Shown here piece by piece: positions 54,731 to 62,298 of a DNA stretch of 64,000 bases (position 1 is the stretch's first letter; the number at the start of each line of letters is the position of its first letter). The DNA comes from Desulforhabdus sp. TSK. GTDB lineage: Bacteria > Desulfobacterota > Syntrophobacteria > Syntrophobacterales > Syntrophobacteraceae. The notes beneath the pieces are model-generated. The model searched no databases and was not told where the DNA came from. It was given only the letters and a program-made list of their open reading frames with translations. The stretch lies in the NCBI RefSeq assembly GCF_022836495.1, contig NZ_BQXM01000024.1, positions 1 to 64,000 of the forward strand, in the 5' to 3' direction. The position numbers and the translations under genes were made by a program.

Positions 54731-55513
54731 ATGGATCAGCAATTGGTCATGGAGGAAAGACGGGGTCAGGTGGTGTTGCTGACACTCAACCGCCCCGAGG
54801 TGATGAATTCTTTCAATTTCGCCATGCTGCGATCCCTCAAGGAACGCATGGAAGCGTTGCAGTTCGATGAGGACGCCCGCGTGGTGATTGTGACGGGGGC
54901 GGGAGACAAGGCGTTTTGCGCCGGCGCGGACTTGAAGGAGCGCGCGACTCTCAGTCCCAACCAGGTCAAGGAATTCATTTATACGATTCGAAATCTTTTC
55001 ACATTCATCGAGTCGCATCCCAAGCCCGTCATAGCAGCCGTCAACGGCGTCGCTCTGGGGGGCGGGACGGAGCTTGCATTGGCGTCGGATATCCGGATTG
55101 CATCCGCGAGCGCCACCATGGGCCTGACGGAAACCCGGCTGGCCGTCATTCCCGGGGCGGGGGGAACCCAGCGGCTCCCCCGCCTGGTGGGGCGTGGGAA
55201 GGCGAAGGAGCTCATATTCACCGGGCGACGCGTAGGGGCTCAGGAGGCTTTGCAGATGGGACTGGTCAACGCGGTCTCTTCGCCCGAAGAGCTTTTGAAT
55301 GACTGCTTCGCCATGGCTGCAATGATTTGTGAAGCGGGGCCGGTGGCGATCCGGCAGGCCAAGTACGCCATCAACTATGGCTTGGAAACGGACCTGCACA
55401 CTGGATTGGCCATTGAATCCAATGCCTACTGGATCACCATACCCACGAAGGATCGCCTGGAAGGATTGGCCGCTTTCCGTGAGAAGCGGAAGCCGGTCTA
55501 CAAAGGGGAGTAA
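54731..55513 (+). CDS. Enoyl-CoA hydratase family protein (candidate methylglutaconyl-CoA hydratase)
   Basis: Crotonase-fold protein of 260 aa. The oxyanion-hole segments GAGDKAFCAGADLKERA (near residue 60) and AVNGVALGGGTELALASDI (near 100) are intact. The two usual acidic residues lie in MGLTETRLAVIPGAGGTQRL (near 137). Among crotonases this sequence fits the AUH/LiuC group, and the neighbours supply the steps before and after hydration of 3-methylglutaconyl-CoA. ATG 54731 is chosen because GGGAGGA lies 6 bases upstream; upstream in-frame ATGs (54671, 54716) lack such sites. Confidence 0.85.
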   Translation: MDQQLVMEERRGQVVLLTLNRPEVMNSFNFAMLRSLKERMEALQFDEDARVVIVTGAGDKAFCAGADLKERATLSPNQVKEFIYTIRNLFTFIESHPKPVIAAVNGVALGGGTELALASDIRIASASATMGLTETRLAVIPGAGGTQRLPRLVGRGKAKELIFTGRRVGAQEALQMGLVNAVSSPEELLNDCFAMAAMICEAGPVAIRQAKYAINYGLETDLHTGLAIESNAYWITIPTKDRLEGLAAFREKRKPVYKGE

Positions 55514-55579
55514 ACAACGGGTGGGAAGGCACGCTCGCCTGTTGCGATGCGTAGCTTGTCACCTGGAGAGGATAACAAA

Positions 55580-57181
55580 ATGCCAGATGCAAGAGCGGTG
55601 AATAGAGCTTTTTGGGAAAACGAGGAATCCAAGCTCGACGAGCTTGCCTTTCGGGCCGAGTGGCCCGGCGGCGAGGAGGCGGTGAAGCGGCTTGCCAAGC
55701 AGGGCAAACAGCCGGTTCGGGCGCTCATTCAGAAGCTGATCGATCCGGGCGAAAAATTTTTTGAGCTGAGCCGCCTCGCCGGTTTCGGAGTGGATTACCC
55801 CGACGTGGAGGATGTCCCCTGCGGAGGGATGGTGACCGGTCTCGGGAAAATCCACGGCTCCTGGACCATGATCTTTGGCAATGACAGCCGTGTGAAGGCC
55901 GGGTCCTATTTCCCCATCACACTCAAGAAGCACATGCGGGCGCAGGCGATTGCCGAGCGGTGCGGTGTGAACTGCGTCTATATAGCCGATTCGGGAGGGG
56001 TGTACCTGCCCATGCAGCGGGATGTCTTTCCGGACGACCAGCATTTCGGATCGATCTTTTACAACATGGCCCGCATGTCGGCAATGGGACTCAAGCAGAT
56101 CACCCTGAGCACGGGGGGCAATACCGCGGGAGGCGCCTACATGGTTTTTATGGCCTGCCAAGCCGTCATGATCGATAAAATGTCGTATTCCTTCCTCGGC
56201 GGCCCTCCACTGGTGAAGGCCGCGACGGGGGAGGTCATCACTGCCGAAGATCTTGGCGGTGCCCGCGTTCACACTCACGTATCGGGAGGTGCCGACCACT
56301 TTTGCCGCAACCAGGATGAAGCCATTGAAAGGGTGCGCGAAATCCTCTCCATGGAGCCTCCCCAGAAGCTGCACATCCACCGCTATGAGGAACGCCCGCC
56401 CCTGGAGCCAGTGGAAAGCCTTTATGAAAACCTCCCCGCCAAGGTGCAGCAGGGCGTGAACAGTCGCGCGTTCCTCAAGGCGATTGCCGACGACGGATTT
56501 TTTTCGGAATACAAGAAGAACTACGCGATGGGCCGCGCCGACAACATCGTGACCGGCAAGATCCGCATCAAGGGCATTCCGGTGGGCGTGATCGCATCCA
56601 ACGGGCTGGGAATCATCTTTGCGGAGGCGGCCCGAAAGGCCACGGAATGGATCATCCGCTGCTCCAACGATAAAACGCCGCTCCTTTTCCTCCAGAGCTC
56701 TCCGGGGTTCATGGTCGGATCCGAATCCGAGCACTCCGGAATAGGGAAATATGGGGCGGATATGGTGCGCTCCGTTGCGTGTGCCCAGGTTCCACGCATC
56801 CAGCTGGTCATCGGACCGGACAACGGAGCCGCCAACTATGGAATGTGCGGACGTGCCTACCGGCCCCACTTCCTCTTCCATACCATGAGGTCCCGCACGT
56901 CGGTCATGAGCGGCCGTTCTGCGGCGGAAGTGCTTCTCACCATTGAAGAACGGAAGCGTTCCGTGGAGAAATCCCCCATGAGCGAAGAGGAGAAGCAGGC
57001 TTTTCGGGAGCAAATGGTCGAGAAGTATGATGGTGAGGCGGACCCATTTTGCTGCGCCTCTCGTCTCTTGAGCGACCGTGTGCTCAAGTTCAAGGAGATT
57101 CGTGATTGGCTCGCGATGGCGTTTGAAGTCAGCCTGATCAAGCCCGTCGGAGACACTGCATTCGGCAACCTGCGCTTTTAA
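55580..57181 (+). CDS. Acyl-CoA carboxylase carboxyltransferase subunit (candidate methylcrotonyl-CoA carboxylase beta)
   Basis: A 533-aa carboxyltransferase with the two-crotonase-domain layout of MCC beta/PCC beta/GcdA. N-terminal half: CVYIADSGGVYLPMQRDVFP, LSTGGNTAGGAYMVFMACQA and SFLGGPPLVKAATGEVITAE (acyl-CoA site). C-terminal half: GIPVGVIASNGLG, PLLFLQSSPGFMVGSESE and PDNGAANYGMCGRAYRP (biotin site). PLVKAATGE and the neighbours favour methylcrotonyl-CoA. No biotin carboxylase or biotin carrier gene is in the cluster, so its partner must be encoded elsewhere. ATG 55580 has AGAGGA just upstream. Confidence 0.87.
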   Translation: MPDARAVNRAFWENEESKLDELAFRAEWPGGEEAVKRLAKQGKQPVRALIQKLIDPGEKFFELSRLAGFGVDYPDVEDVPCGGMVTGLGKIHGSWTMIFGNDSRVKAGSYFPITLKKHMRAQAIAERCGVNCVYIADSGGVYLPMQRDVFPDDQHFGSIFYNMARMSAMGLKQITLSTGGNTAGGAYMVFMACQAVMIDKMSYSFLGGPPLVKAATGEVITAEDLGGARVHTHVSGGADHFCRNQDEAIERVREILSMEPPQKLHIHRYEERPPLEPVESLYENLPAKVQQGVNSRAFLKAIADDGFFSEYKKNYAMGRADNIVTGKIRIKGIPVGVIASNGLGIIFAEAARKATEWIIRCSNDKTPLLFLQSSPGFMVGSESEHSGIGKYGADMVRSVACAQVPRIQLVIGPDNGAANYGMCGRAYRPHFLFHTMRSRTSVMSGRSAAEVLLTIEERKRSVEKSPMSEEEKQAFREQMVEKYDGEADPFCCASRLLSDRVLKFKEIRDWLAMAFEVSLIKPVGDTAFGNLRF

Positions 57182-57259
57182 AGGAAGCTCGAGGCCCTTC
57201 GATTCCGAGCTCTGGAGCGCTAAACCATCCCTGACTAATACTTAAAGCGGAGATTCGAG

Positions 57260-58288
57260 ATGTCGTCAATTATGAAATATCCAAAGAAAGTGGTTTTGGG
57301 GGATATCACCGTAAGAGATGGATTCCAGCACGAAGAAAAGATCATCCCAACGGATGCCAAGTTATGGGTGGCCGAGGAGCTCATCCTTTCCGGATACAAG
57401 AGGGTTGAGATCACCAACTTCGGAAATCCGAAGGGAATGCCCCAGTTCAATGACGCAGACGAGCTCATGAGGCGTCTTAGAAACAGCAAAAAAGTCGCCC
57501 ATCTCATCAGCGACGTGGAGCTCACCTGCATCACGATCCGGGAGAAGGCCGTGGAGCGTGCCATCCAGGCGCGCAGGGAAGGGTATGGTCCGGACCGGAT
57601 TCTCTTCATGGTGTCCACGAGTGAATCGCACCATCGGACCAATTCAGGCCTTTCCCTCGATGACTATTGGAAGATGTGCGAGAAATATATCCCGATTGCA
57701 CAACGTGAGGGAATGAAGGTCTGCGGCACCGTGAGCACGATCTGGGGCTGTCCTATCGAGGGTCCCACAGAGCTGAAGAAGGCTGTCGAGTTCACGAAGC
57801 GATGGCTGGACATAGGAGCGGACGATATCGAGCACGCCGACCACGACGGCTCCGCCCCTCCCAACAAGGTTTACGAATATTATTCGATGATCCTGGACGC
57901 CATTCCCGATACGACGAAGCACATCGCCCATTTTCATGTGACGCGCGGCTGGGGGCTGGCAAATGTCCTGGCGGCCCTGAACGCCGGCATCACCCACTAT
58001 GAATCCACCCTGGGGGGCATCGGCGGACAGCCGGCCAATTTCGTCGACGGCATGCCTGTCGCCGGGACGGGCAAGTATTATTACCAGGACCCAAGCATCA
58101 CCGGACTCGTCTCCACCGAGGACATGGTTGTGATGATGGATGAGATGGGCATAGACACGGGGCTGGACGTGGACAGGGTTCTCGAGACCGGTCAAATGGT
58201 TGAAAAAATAGTGGGAAGGCGCCTGCGGTCGGAATGTGCCCACACCGGCAGGATACCGAAAAGCCTCACCGGGAGGGGTCGCAGCTGA
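57260..58288 (+). CDS. HMG-CoA lyase-like DRE-TIM metallolyase
   Basis: A 342-aa TIM-barrel lyase, expected to split 3-hydroxy-3-methylglutaryl-CoA into acetyl-CoA and acetoacetate. VLGDITVRDGFQHEEKIIP carries the metal Asp and catalytic Arg. VSTIWGCPIEGP matches the family, and HIAHFHVTRGWGLANVLAAL gives the HxH metal ligands. However, the loop that in known HMG-CoA lyases reads GGCPYA with an active-site Cys reads GGIGGQPANFVDGMPVAGTG here, with Gln at the Cys position and a longer insert before STEDMVVMMDEMG. The chemistry may therefore differ in detail or in substrate. ATG 57260 follows GGAG by 7 bases. Last gene of the cluster. Confidence 0.8.
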   Translation: MSSIMKYPKKVVLGDITVRDGFQHEEKIIPTDAKLWVAEELILSGYKRVEITNFGNPKGMPQFNDADELMRRLRNSKKVAHLISDVELTCITIREKAVERAIQARREGYGPDRILFMVSTSESHHRTNSGLSLDDYWKMCEKYIPIAQREGMKVCGTVSTIWGCPIEGPTELKKAVEFTKRWLDIGADDIEHADHDGSAPPNKVYEYYSMILDAIPDTTKHIAHFHVTRGWGLANVLAALNAGITHYESTLGGIGGQPANFVDGMPVAGTGKYYYQDPSITGLVSTEDMVVMMDEMGIDTGLDVDRVLETGQMVEKIVGRRLRSECAHTGRIPKSLTGRGRS

Positions 58289-58361
58289 TCCCTTTCTCGC
58301 AACGCGCTCCTTGATGCCATGCATTGATTCCTTCGGGACTTGATGTTAGGCTGTGAACTCT

Positions 58362-58398
58362 GAACCATGCTGCGGCATTTCATACTGCGGCATGGTTC
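58362..58398 (+). terminator. Stem-loop after the catabolic cluster
   Basis: GAACCATGC (58362-58370) pairs perfectly with GCATGGTTC (58390-58398), with further TGC/GCG pairing inside, 74 bases after the last gene of the cluster. There is no T-run, so it may act with Rho or protect the 3' end. Confidence 0.45.
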
Positions 58399-58502
58399 AC
58401 CTGTTTCTGGAATCCTGAGTAGATCATGCCGGTCGCATCCTGCCCGCCTGAGGATTACCGAGTCTACCTGGAATGGTAAACACATCAGGGATTGAAAACT
58501 TC

Positions 58503-58570
58503 TTTTTTGTAGGAGCGGCTTCCAGCCGCGACAGTCAGCCAGTCACGGCTGGAAGCCGCTCCTACAAAAA
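58503..58570. repeat. REP-like palindrome, copy 4
   Basis: TTGTAGGAGCGGCTTCCAGC with its complement (GGAAGCCGCTCCTACAAAAA) forms long arms around a short spacer; one G/A change breaks symmetry (CCGCGAC versus GTCACGG). It is otherwise the same repeat as copy 2 at 14948. Confidence 0.9.
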
Positions 58571-58907
58571 ACAAGGAACCATCAAATCCAGAATTTTATA
58601 CCTTATCGGGTATAGTATTTCGCCTTCAAAAATTGTGTGCGCTTTTCCTGAGAGATCCTCCACACTCACCCCCACGTAATGAACAAGACAAAGTGAAGAA
58701 AAACCTGCTGTCGAAATGCTGAAATTCTAAAGACTGATCCAGGAAAAGGGGGCTGAGAGGAAGGAAATGAGAGTTTCCAACTCGAATTTTGAATGGTAAT
58801 ATTTTGAAGGGAGGGTTTTTATTGTTCAACACGAGGGATGTACTCAACCGCCCTCTCCCTCACCCACAGTCTATACTGGTATGAATTGCCTGGAGGAGAA
58901 GTGACCT

Positions 58908-59387
58908 ATGGCCGACGTTGAAGAAAGAACCGTTGACCCCTCTCTGGAGTCTTCTCCCGAGAGCTGTACGTTCATTTGCAGCCGAGACACTCTCGATGGG
59001 GCCTATCCTGCCCTCGTGCTCGCCATCAATGCACGTAGATTGGGTATGGAGGCAACAGTCTTTTACACGTTCATGGGGATCAATATTGTGCGGAGGGGAG
59101 GCGCCGCCAAATGCAGGTTTATCCCTCCGGGTCCCATGGGAGCCATTCCCGGTATGGCGTCCGTCGCCACGCGCATGATGAAAAAGCAGATCGATGAGGC
59201 GGAAATCCCGACCGTTGAAGAGCTCATGGAAGTCGCACAGTTGGAGGGTGTGAAGTTTGTCGCCTGCAGGATGACGATGGACATGATGAAGCTCTCAGCC
59301 GAAGATCTCATGGAGGGAATCGAGATCCAGACGGCCGAGGATTATCTCAAGCACGCCCGGTCCTGCAAGATCAACATGTTCACTTGA
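58908..59387 (+). CDS. DsrE/DsrF-like family protein
   Basis: A 159-aa protein with a DsrE-type Rossmann-like fold. CTFICSRDTLDGAYPALVLA is the first strand and helix, GMEATVFYTFMGINIVRRGG is next, and VKFVACRMTMDMM places a Cys (near residue 123) where sulfur-carrier DsrE proteins hold a persulfide. A second Cys is near the end (ARSCKINMFT). The family takes part in sulfur relay or in peroxiredoxin-like redox. The partner proteins are not adjacent. ATG 58908 follows GGAGGAGAAG. Confidence 0.8.
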   Translation: MADVEERTVDPSLESSPESCTFICSRDTLDGAYPALVLAINARRLGMEATVFYTFMGINIVRRGGAAKCRFIPPGPMGAIPGMASVATRMMKKQIDEAEIPTVEELMEVAQLEGVKFVACRMTMDMMKLSAEDLMEGIEIQTAEDYLKHARSCKINMFT

Positions 59388-59542
59388 GGCAGGTGTAGCC
59401 AGGCTTTTTCGCGATTGCCGACCGGTTTTGCGGGTCTGGACGACCGAGGTTCCAGGCTCGAAAACCCGGCGGGCGGAGTGCATCTCCAGGCAGGCATTGC
59501 ACACCGGGGACGGGTGAATGGGGGATAATCGCGTTCCGGCAG

Positions 59543-59719
59543 TTATCCCTCGGAGCACTTGCTGAGGGCTTCAAAGCACCTTTCCTGGGCCTTTTCATGC
59601 GTCGGGCATTTGGCCATTGCCGCCTGTTTTTCTTCCATTTCCTGCTTCGTTCGGAAGGTCCAGGTGTTGGAGTCCGAATAGCAGTAAACGGCTAACTCAC
59701 ACGCTCTACACTCTTCCAT
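59543..59719 (-). CDS. Cys-rich miniprotein overlapping the HNH gene
   Basis: A 58-aa protein beginning MEECRACELAVYCYSDSNTW. It has six Cys residues in CxxC-CY, CP, C and C arrangements and ends EALSKCSEG, which suggests a small metal- or disulfide-stabilised fold. Its start overlaps the last 14 bases of the HNH nuclease gene, so it is probably translated after it. AGAGGG lies 8 bases upstream of ATG 59719. I do not recognise the family. Confidence 0.6.
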   Translation of the reverse strand: MEECRACELAVYCYSDSNTWTFRTKQEMEEKQAAMAKCPTHEKAQERCFEALSKCSEG

Positions 59720-60083
59720 TTTTGTTGCCCTCTGGTGGGTCTTGCCGTCCGACCCCTTCTTCGGTTGATTCCTCGATGGAAAAATTCCGGAGATAATCCT
59801 GCCATTCAATGGGCAGCAGGTATTTTTTCCGGCTGTTGCATGCCTTGCAGGCCGGTACCACATTTCCCCGAGTGGATTTTCCCTCCCGGATGAGCGGAAT
59901 GATGTGGTCCATGGTGAGCTCCCCTGGAGGCGTCGCCCTGCGACAGTAATGACAGATCCCCCTGGAAATCTGGCGCTGCCACCATTGAGTCCTGCGCAGC
60001 GCCCTGGCCTTTTCCTTTTCACGCCGCACCGCTTCCGGTGAAGCGGTCACCAGGAAAAAGCCGGAGTCTAAATTCAATTCCAT
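59706..60083 (-). CDS. HNH endonuclease family protein
   Basis: A 125-aa protein with a compact HNH/McrA-type nuclease motif: a zinc-binding CHYCRR (near residue 49), LTMDHIIPLIREGKSTRGN with the catalytic His, and CKACNSRKKYLLP with the second Cys pair. The first 40 residues are basic and helical. Such stand-alone HNH proteins are often nicking or structure-specific nucleases, or parts of mobile or defence loci. ATG 60083 begins at MELNLDSGFF. The frame is open further upstream but crosses the hairpin at 60121. Confidence 0.82.
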   Translation of the reverse strand: MELNLDSGFFLVTASPEAVRREKEKARALRRTQWWQRQISRGICHYCRRATPPGELTMDHIIPLIREGKSTRGNVVPACKACNSRKKYLLPIEWQDYLRNFSIEESTEEGVGRQDPPEGNKNGRV

Positions 60084-60120
60084 ATCTCGGTGTCTCTTTA
60101 AGTCACCATTGAGGAGTGAG

Positions 60121-60152
60121 ATGGGCCGCAAGCTTTTGGGCCTGCGGCCCAT
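60121..60152 (-). terminator. Hairpin between the DegQ-type protease and HNH genes
   Basis: ATGGGCCGCA (60121-60130) and TGCGGCCCAT (60143-60152) pair over 10 bp around a 12-base loop, starting 8 bases past the protease stop. No T-run follows on the minus strand, so termination is uncertain. Confidence 0.5.
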
Positions 60153-60159
60153 GTCGACA

Positions 60160-61614
60160 CTATTCCTGAGCCGTCGCTTTGAGAGCGACGTAGAAGGTGT
60201 TTTGTCCACGCTTCACCAGGAGGAGGAGCCGTTCTCCCTTCTGGGGCTTCTTAATGGCCTGGTTATAGTCCTTCAGACTTTGGATTTTCTGGCGGTTGAC
60301 TTCCTTGATGAGATCTCCCGGGCGCAGCTGAGCCTCCGCTGCGGCGCTTCCCGGTTCGACGCCTGAGATGACCACACCGCGCTCATTTTCTTCCCAGCCG
60401 AAACGCTGTGCCAGATCCGGCGTGATGTTCTGAACGCTCAGTCCCCATGCCGATTTTTTGGGTGCGGGCTCGGCTTCCTGTGACTCTTCGGGCATGGTTC
60501 CGATGACGACTTGCACCTCCTTTTCATTTCCGTCCCGTGTCAGCTGGATTGCAACCTTGGTGTTGGGAGGAGTTGCGGCCACCATGCGAGAGAGCGTGTG
60601 GGCATTGTCCACGGGCTTTCCGTCAATCCGGGTGATAACATCTCCACGCTTGATGCCTGCCTTATCCGCAGCGCCGTCGGGAACGACATCTCCCACGATG
60701 ACGCCTTTGGTTTCCTTGATGCCGAAGGATTCCGCCAGTTCAGGCGTGATGTCCTGGATCATGACGCCCATCCAGCCACGAATGATTTTACCTGCTTTGA
60801 GTTGCGGAATCAGGTCCTTGGCGACATTGACGGGAATGGCGAAGCCGATTCCCTGGCCTTGAGCCACAATGGCGGTATTGATGCCCACGACCTCGCCGTT
60901 CATGTTGAAGAGCGGGCCGCCGCTGTTGCCCGGATTGATGGCGGCGTCGGTCTGGATGAAATCGTCATAAGGTCCCGCACCGATGATGCGTCCCTTGGCA
61001 CTGACGATGCCCGCCGTTACGGTGTTGCCCAGTCCGAAGGGGTTGCCCACGGCCATCACCCAATCGCCCACGCGCAGGGAATTGGAATCGCCCAACTGCG
61101 CCGGCTTGGGAAAGTCCTTGTCAACCTTTACCTTGATGAGAGCCAGATCTGTCTTGGGATCGCGTCCGATCACCTTGGCATCGTAGTTTTTGCCGTTTTC
61201 TGTTTTTATCTTGATTTCATCGGCCTTTTCCACCACGTGGTTGTTGGTCAGGATGGTCCCCTGCGCGTCGATGATGAACCCCGACCCCAGAGCATGGGTT
61301 TTCATCTCGCCCTGGGGCATTTCTCCACCAAAAAAGCGTTTGAAAAATTCATCTCCAAAAAATTCCCTGAAAGGTGAATTGGGAGACATGAACGGCTGCA
61401 TGGGATTTTCTTTGACAACCTGTGTCGTGGAAATGTTCACCACCGCGTGATTGACCTGCTCCGCCAGATCGGCAAAGGAAGGCGGTCCCTGAGTCCCGAA
61501 GGCGACTGAGGAAAGGCATGGAACATGAGCCGAGAAGACCAGGAGGAATATGGCCAGGGCGAGAGGCAAAACGAGGTGCGTTCGTACAAATGACTTTCGA
61601 AACAGAAATGTCAT
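60160..61614 (-). CDS. degQ: Periplasmic serine protease of the DegP/DegQ (HtrA) type
   Basis: A 484-aa exported protease/chaperone. A signal peptide lies at residues 1-40 (a basic start then LVLPLALAIFLLVFSAH). The trypsin-like domain has the triad His in ILTNNHVVEKADE, Asp in DPKTDLALIKVKV and Ser in AAINPGNSGGPLFNMNGEVV. Two PDZ domains follow, starting near GWMGVMIQDITPELAESFG and WGLSVQNITPDLAQRFGW. It degrades or refolds damaged envelope proteins. ATG 61614 has AAGGAG 6 bases upstream. Confidence 0.95.
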   Translation of the reverse strand: MTFLFRKSFVRTHLVLPLALAIFLLVFSAHVPCLSSVAFGTQGPPSFADLAEQVNHAVVNISTTQVVKENPMQPFMSPNSPFREFFGDEFFKRFFGGEMPQGEMKTHALGSGFIIDAQGTILTNNHVVEKADEIKIKTENGKNYDAKVIGRDPKTDLALIKVKVDKDFPKPAQLGDSNSLRVGDWVMAVGNPFGLGNTVTAGIVSAKGRIIGAGPYDDFIQTDAAINPGNSGGPLFNMNGEVVGINTAIVAQGQGIGFAIPVNVAKDLIPQLKAGKIIRGWMGVMIQDITPELAESFGIKETKGVIVGDVVPDGAADKAGIKRGDVITRIDGKPVDNAHTLSRMVAATPPNTKVAIQLTRDGNEKEVQVVIGTMPEESQEAEPAPKKSAWGLSVQNITPDLAQRFGWEENERGVVISGVEPGSAAAEAQLRPGDLIKEVNRQKIQSLKDYNQAIKKPQKGERLLLLVKRGQNTFYVALKATAQE

Positions 61615-61837
61615 GAAAACTCCTTTCTGATACCTTAAGCGCTGCAATCAGGGCATTCCTAAAACACTTCGCGTGACTTGAGCTCTTGCGTCTACAATGA
61701 AATCATGAGACGTTGTGAGTAAAACTCATGACCTGAAGAACCATACAACTTTCAACATCCCCGGAAAGATGTTATAGACAAAATAAACTAATTGGGTAAA
61801 AAAGCAAGATACTTATAGAAATGCAGAGGGGAACGCC

Positions 61838-62173
61838 GTGTTGGAAGGGCGGTTGAACATGATAGAGGCCTGTGACAAAGCCGAGTCCATTGTCATACAC
61901 GCGAGGGAGATGAACCGTCTCCATGGGAAGGCCATCCGCTGCCTGGGGGAAGGGGGCCTCCGCATGCGCATCCTCAATATGGCGACAGATGCTTTTGAGG
62001 ACGAATCCCTGAAGGAAGAAGTCTTTGCAGGCGACGAAAGCCTGCTCAGCTTCTTTTGCGGCGTATGGATCCAGTTTCTGTTGATCGAAATTGCGGGCAT
62101 CAAGAAGGAACGGCTCCGCAGCGTGGCGGAGAAGGTTTATGCGAGCATCCAGGAGAACAAGCCCTTACATTGA
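61838..62173 (+). CDS. Hypothetical protein, 111 aa
   Basis: A small, largely helical, acidic protein (LNMIEACDKAESIVIHAREM, then VWIQFLLIEIAGIKKERLRS). It starts with GTG 61838, 5 bases after GAGGGGA. It lies alone between the divergent DegQ-type gene and the convergent RelA/SpoT-family gene. The AT-rich 61700-61830 region upstream probably holds its promoter. I recognise no domain or motif. Confidence 0.65.
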   Translation: MLEGRLNMIEACDKAESIVIHAREMNRLHGKAIRCLGEGGLRMRILNMATDAFEDESLKEEVFAGDESLLSFFCGVWIQFLLIEIAGIKKERLRSVAEKVYASIQENKPLH

Positions 62174-62298
62174 TCTTCTTCATCGGGTGCTCCACGGCGC
62201 CACCCAGGGCAGCCAAACCCAAGTGTCCGTTTTAGCTAACAGCTAACAGCTGAAGGCTAACCGACCGGCAGGGCGGACATGTGATTCTTCCCTGACGC

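Larger units (their letters stand above)
58289..58907. other. Intergenic region with hairpin and REP-like repeat
   Basis: 619 bases without a supported gene. It holds the stem-loop at 58362-58398, REP-like copy 4 at 58503-58570, and an AT-rich stretch (58720-58830) that probably contains the promoter of the DsrE-family gene. Confidence 0.5.

Noticed and set aside
62228-62262. Short AGCTAACAGCTAACAGCTGA direct repeat
   Set aside because: Only two to three short units; too small to call a CRISPR array or tandem repeat. No CRISPR array was seen anywhere in the window.
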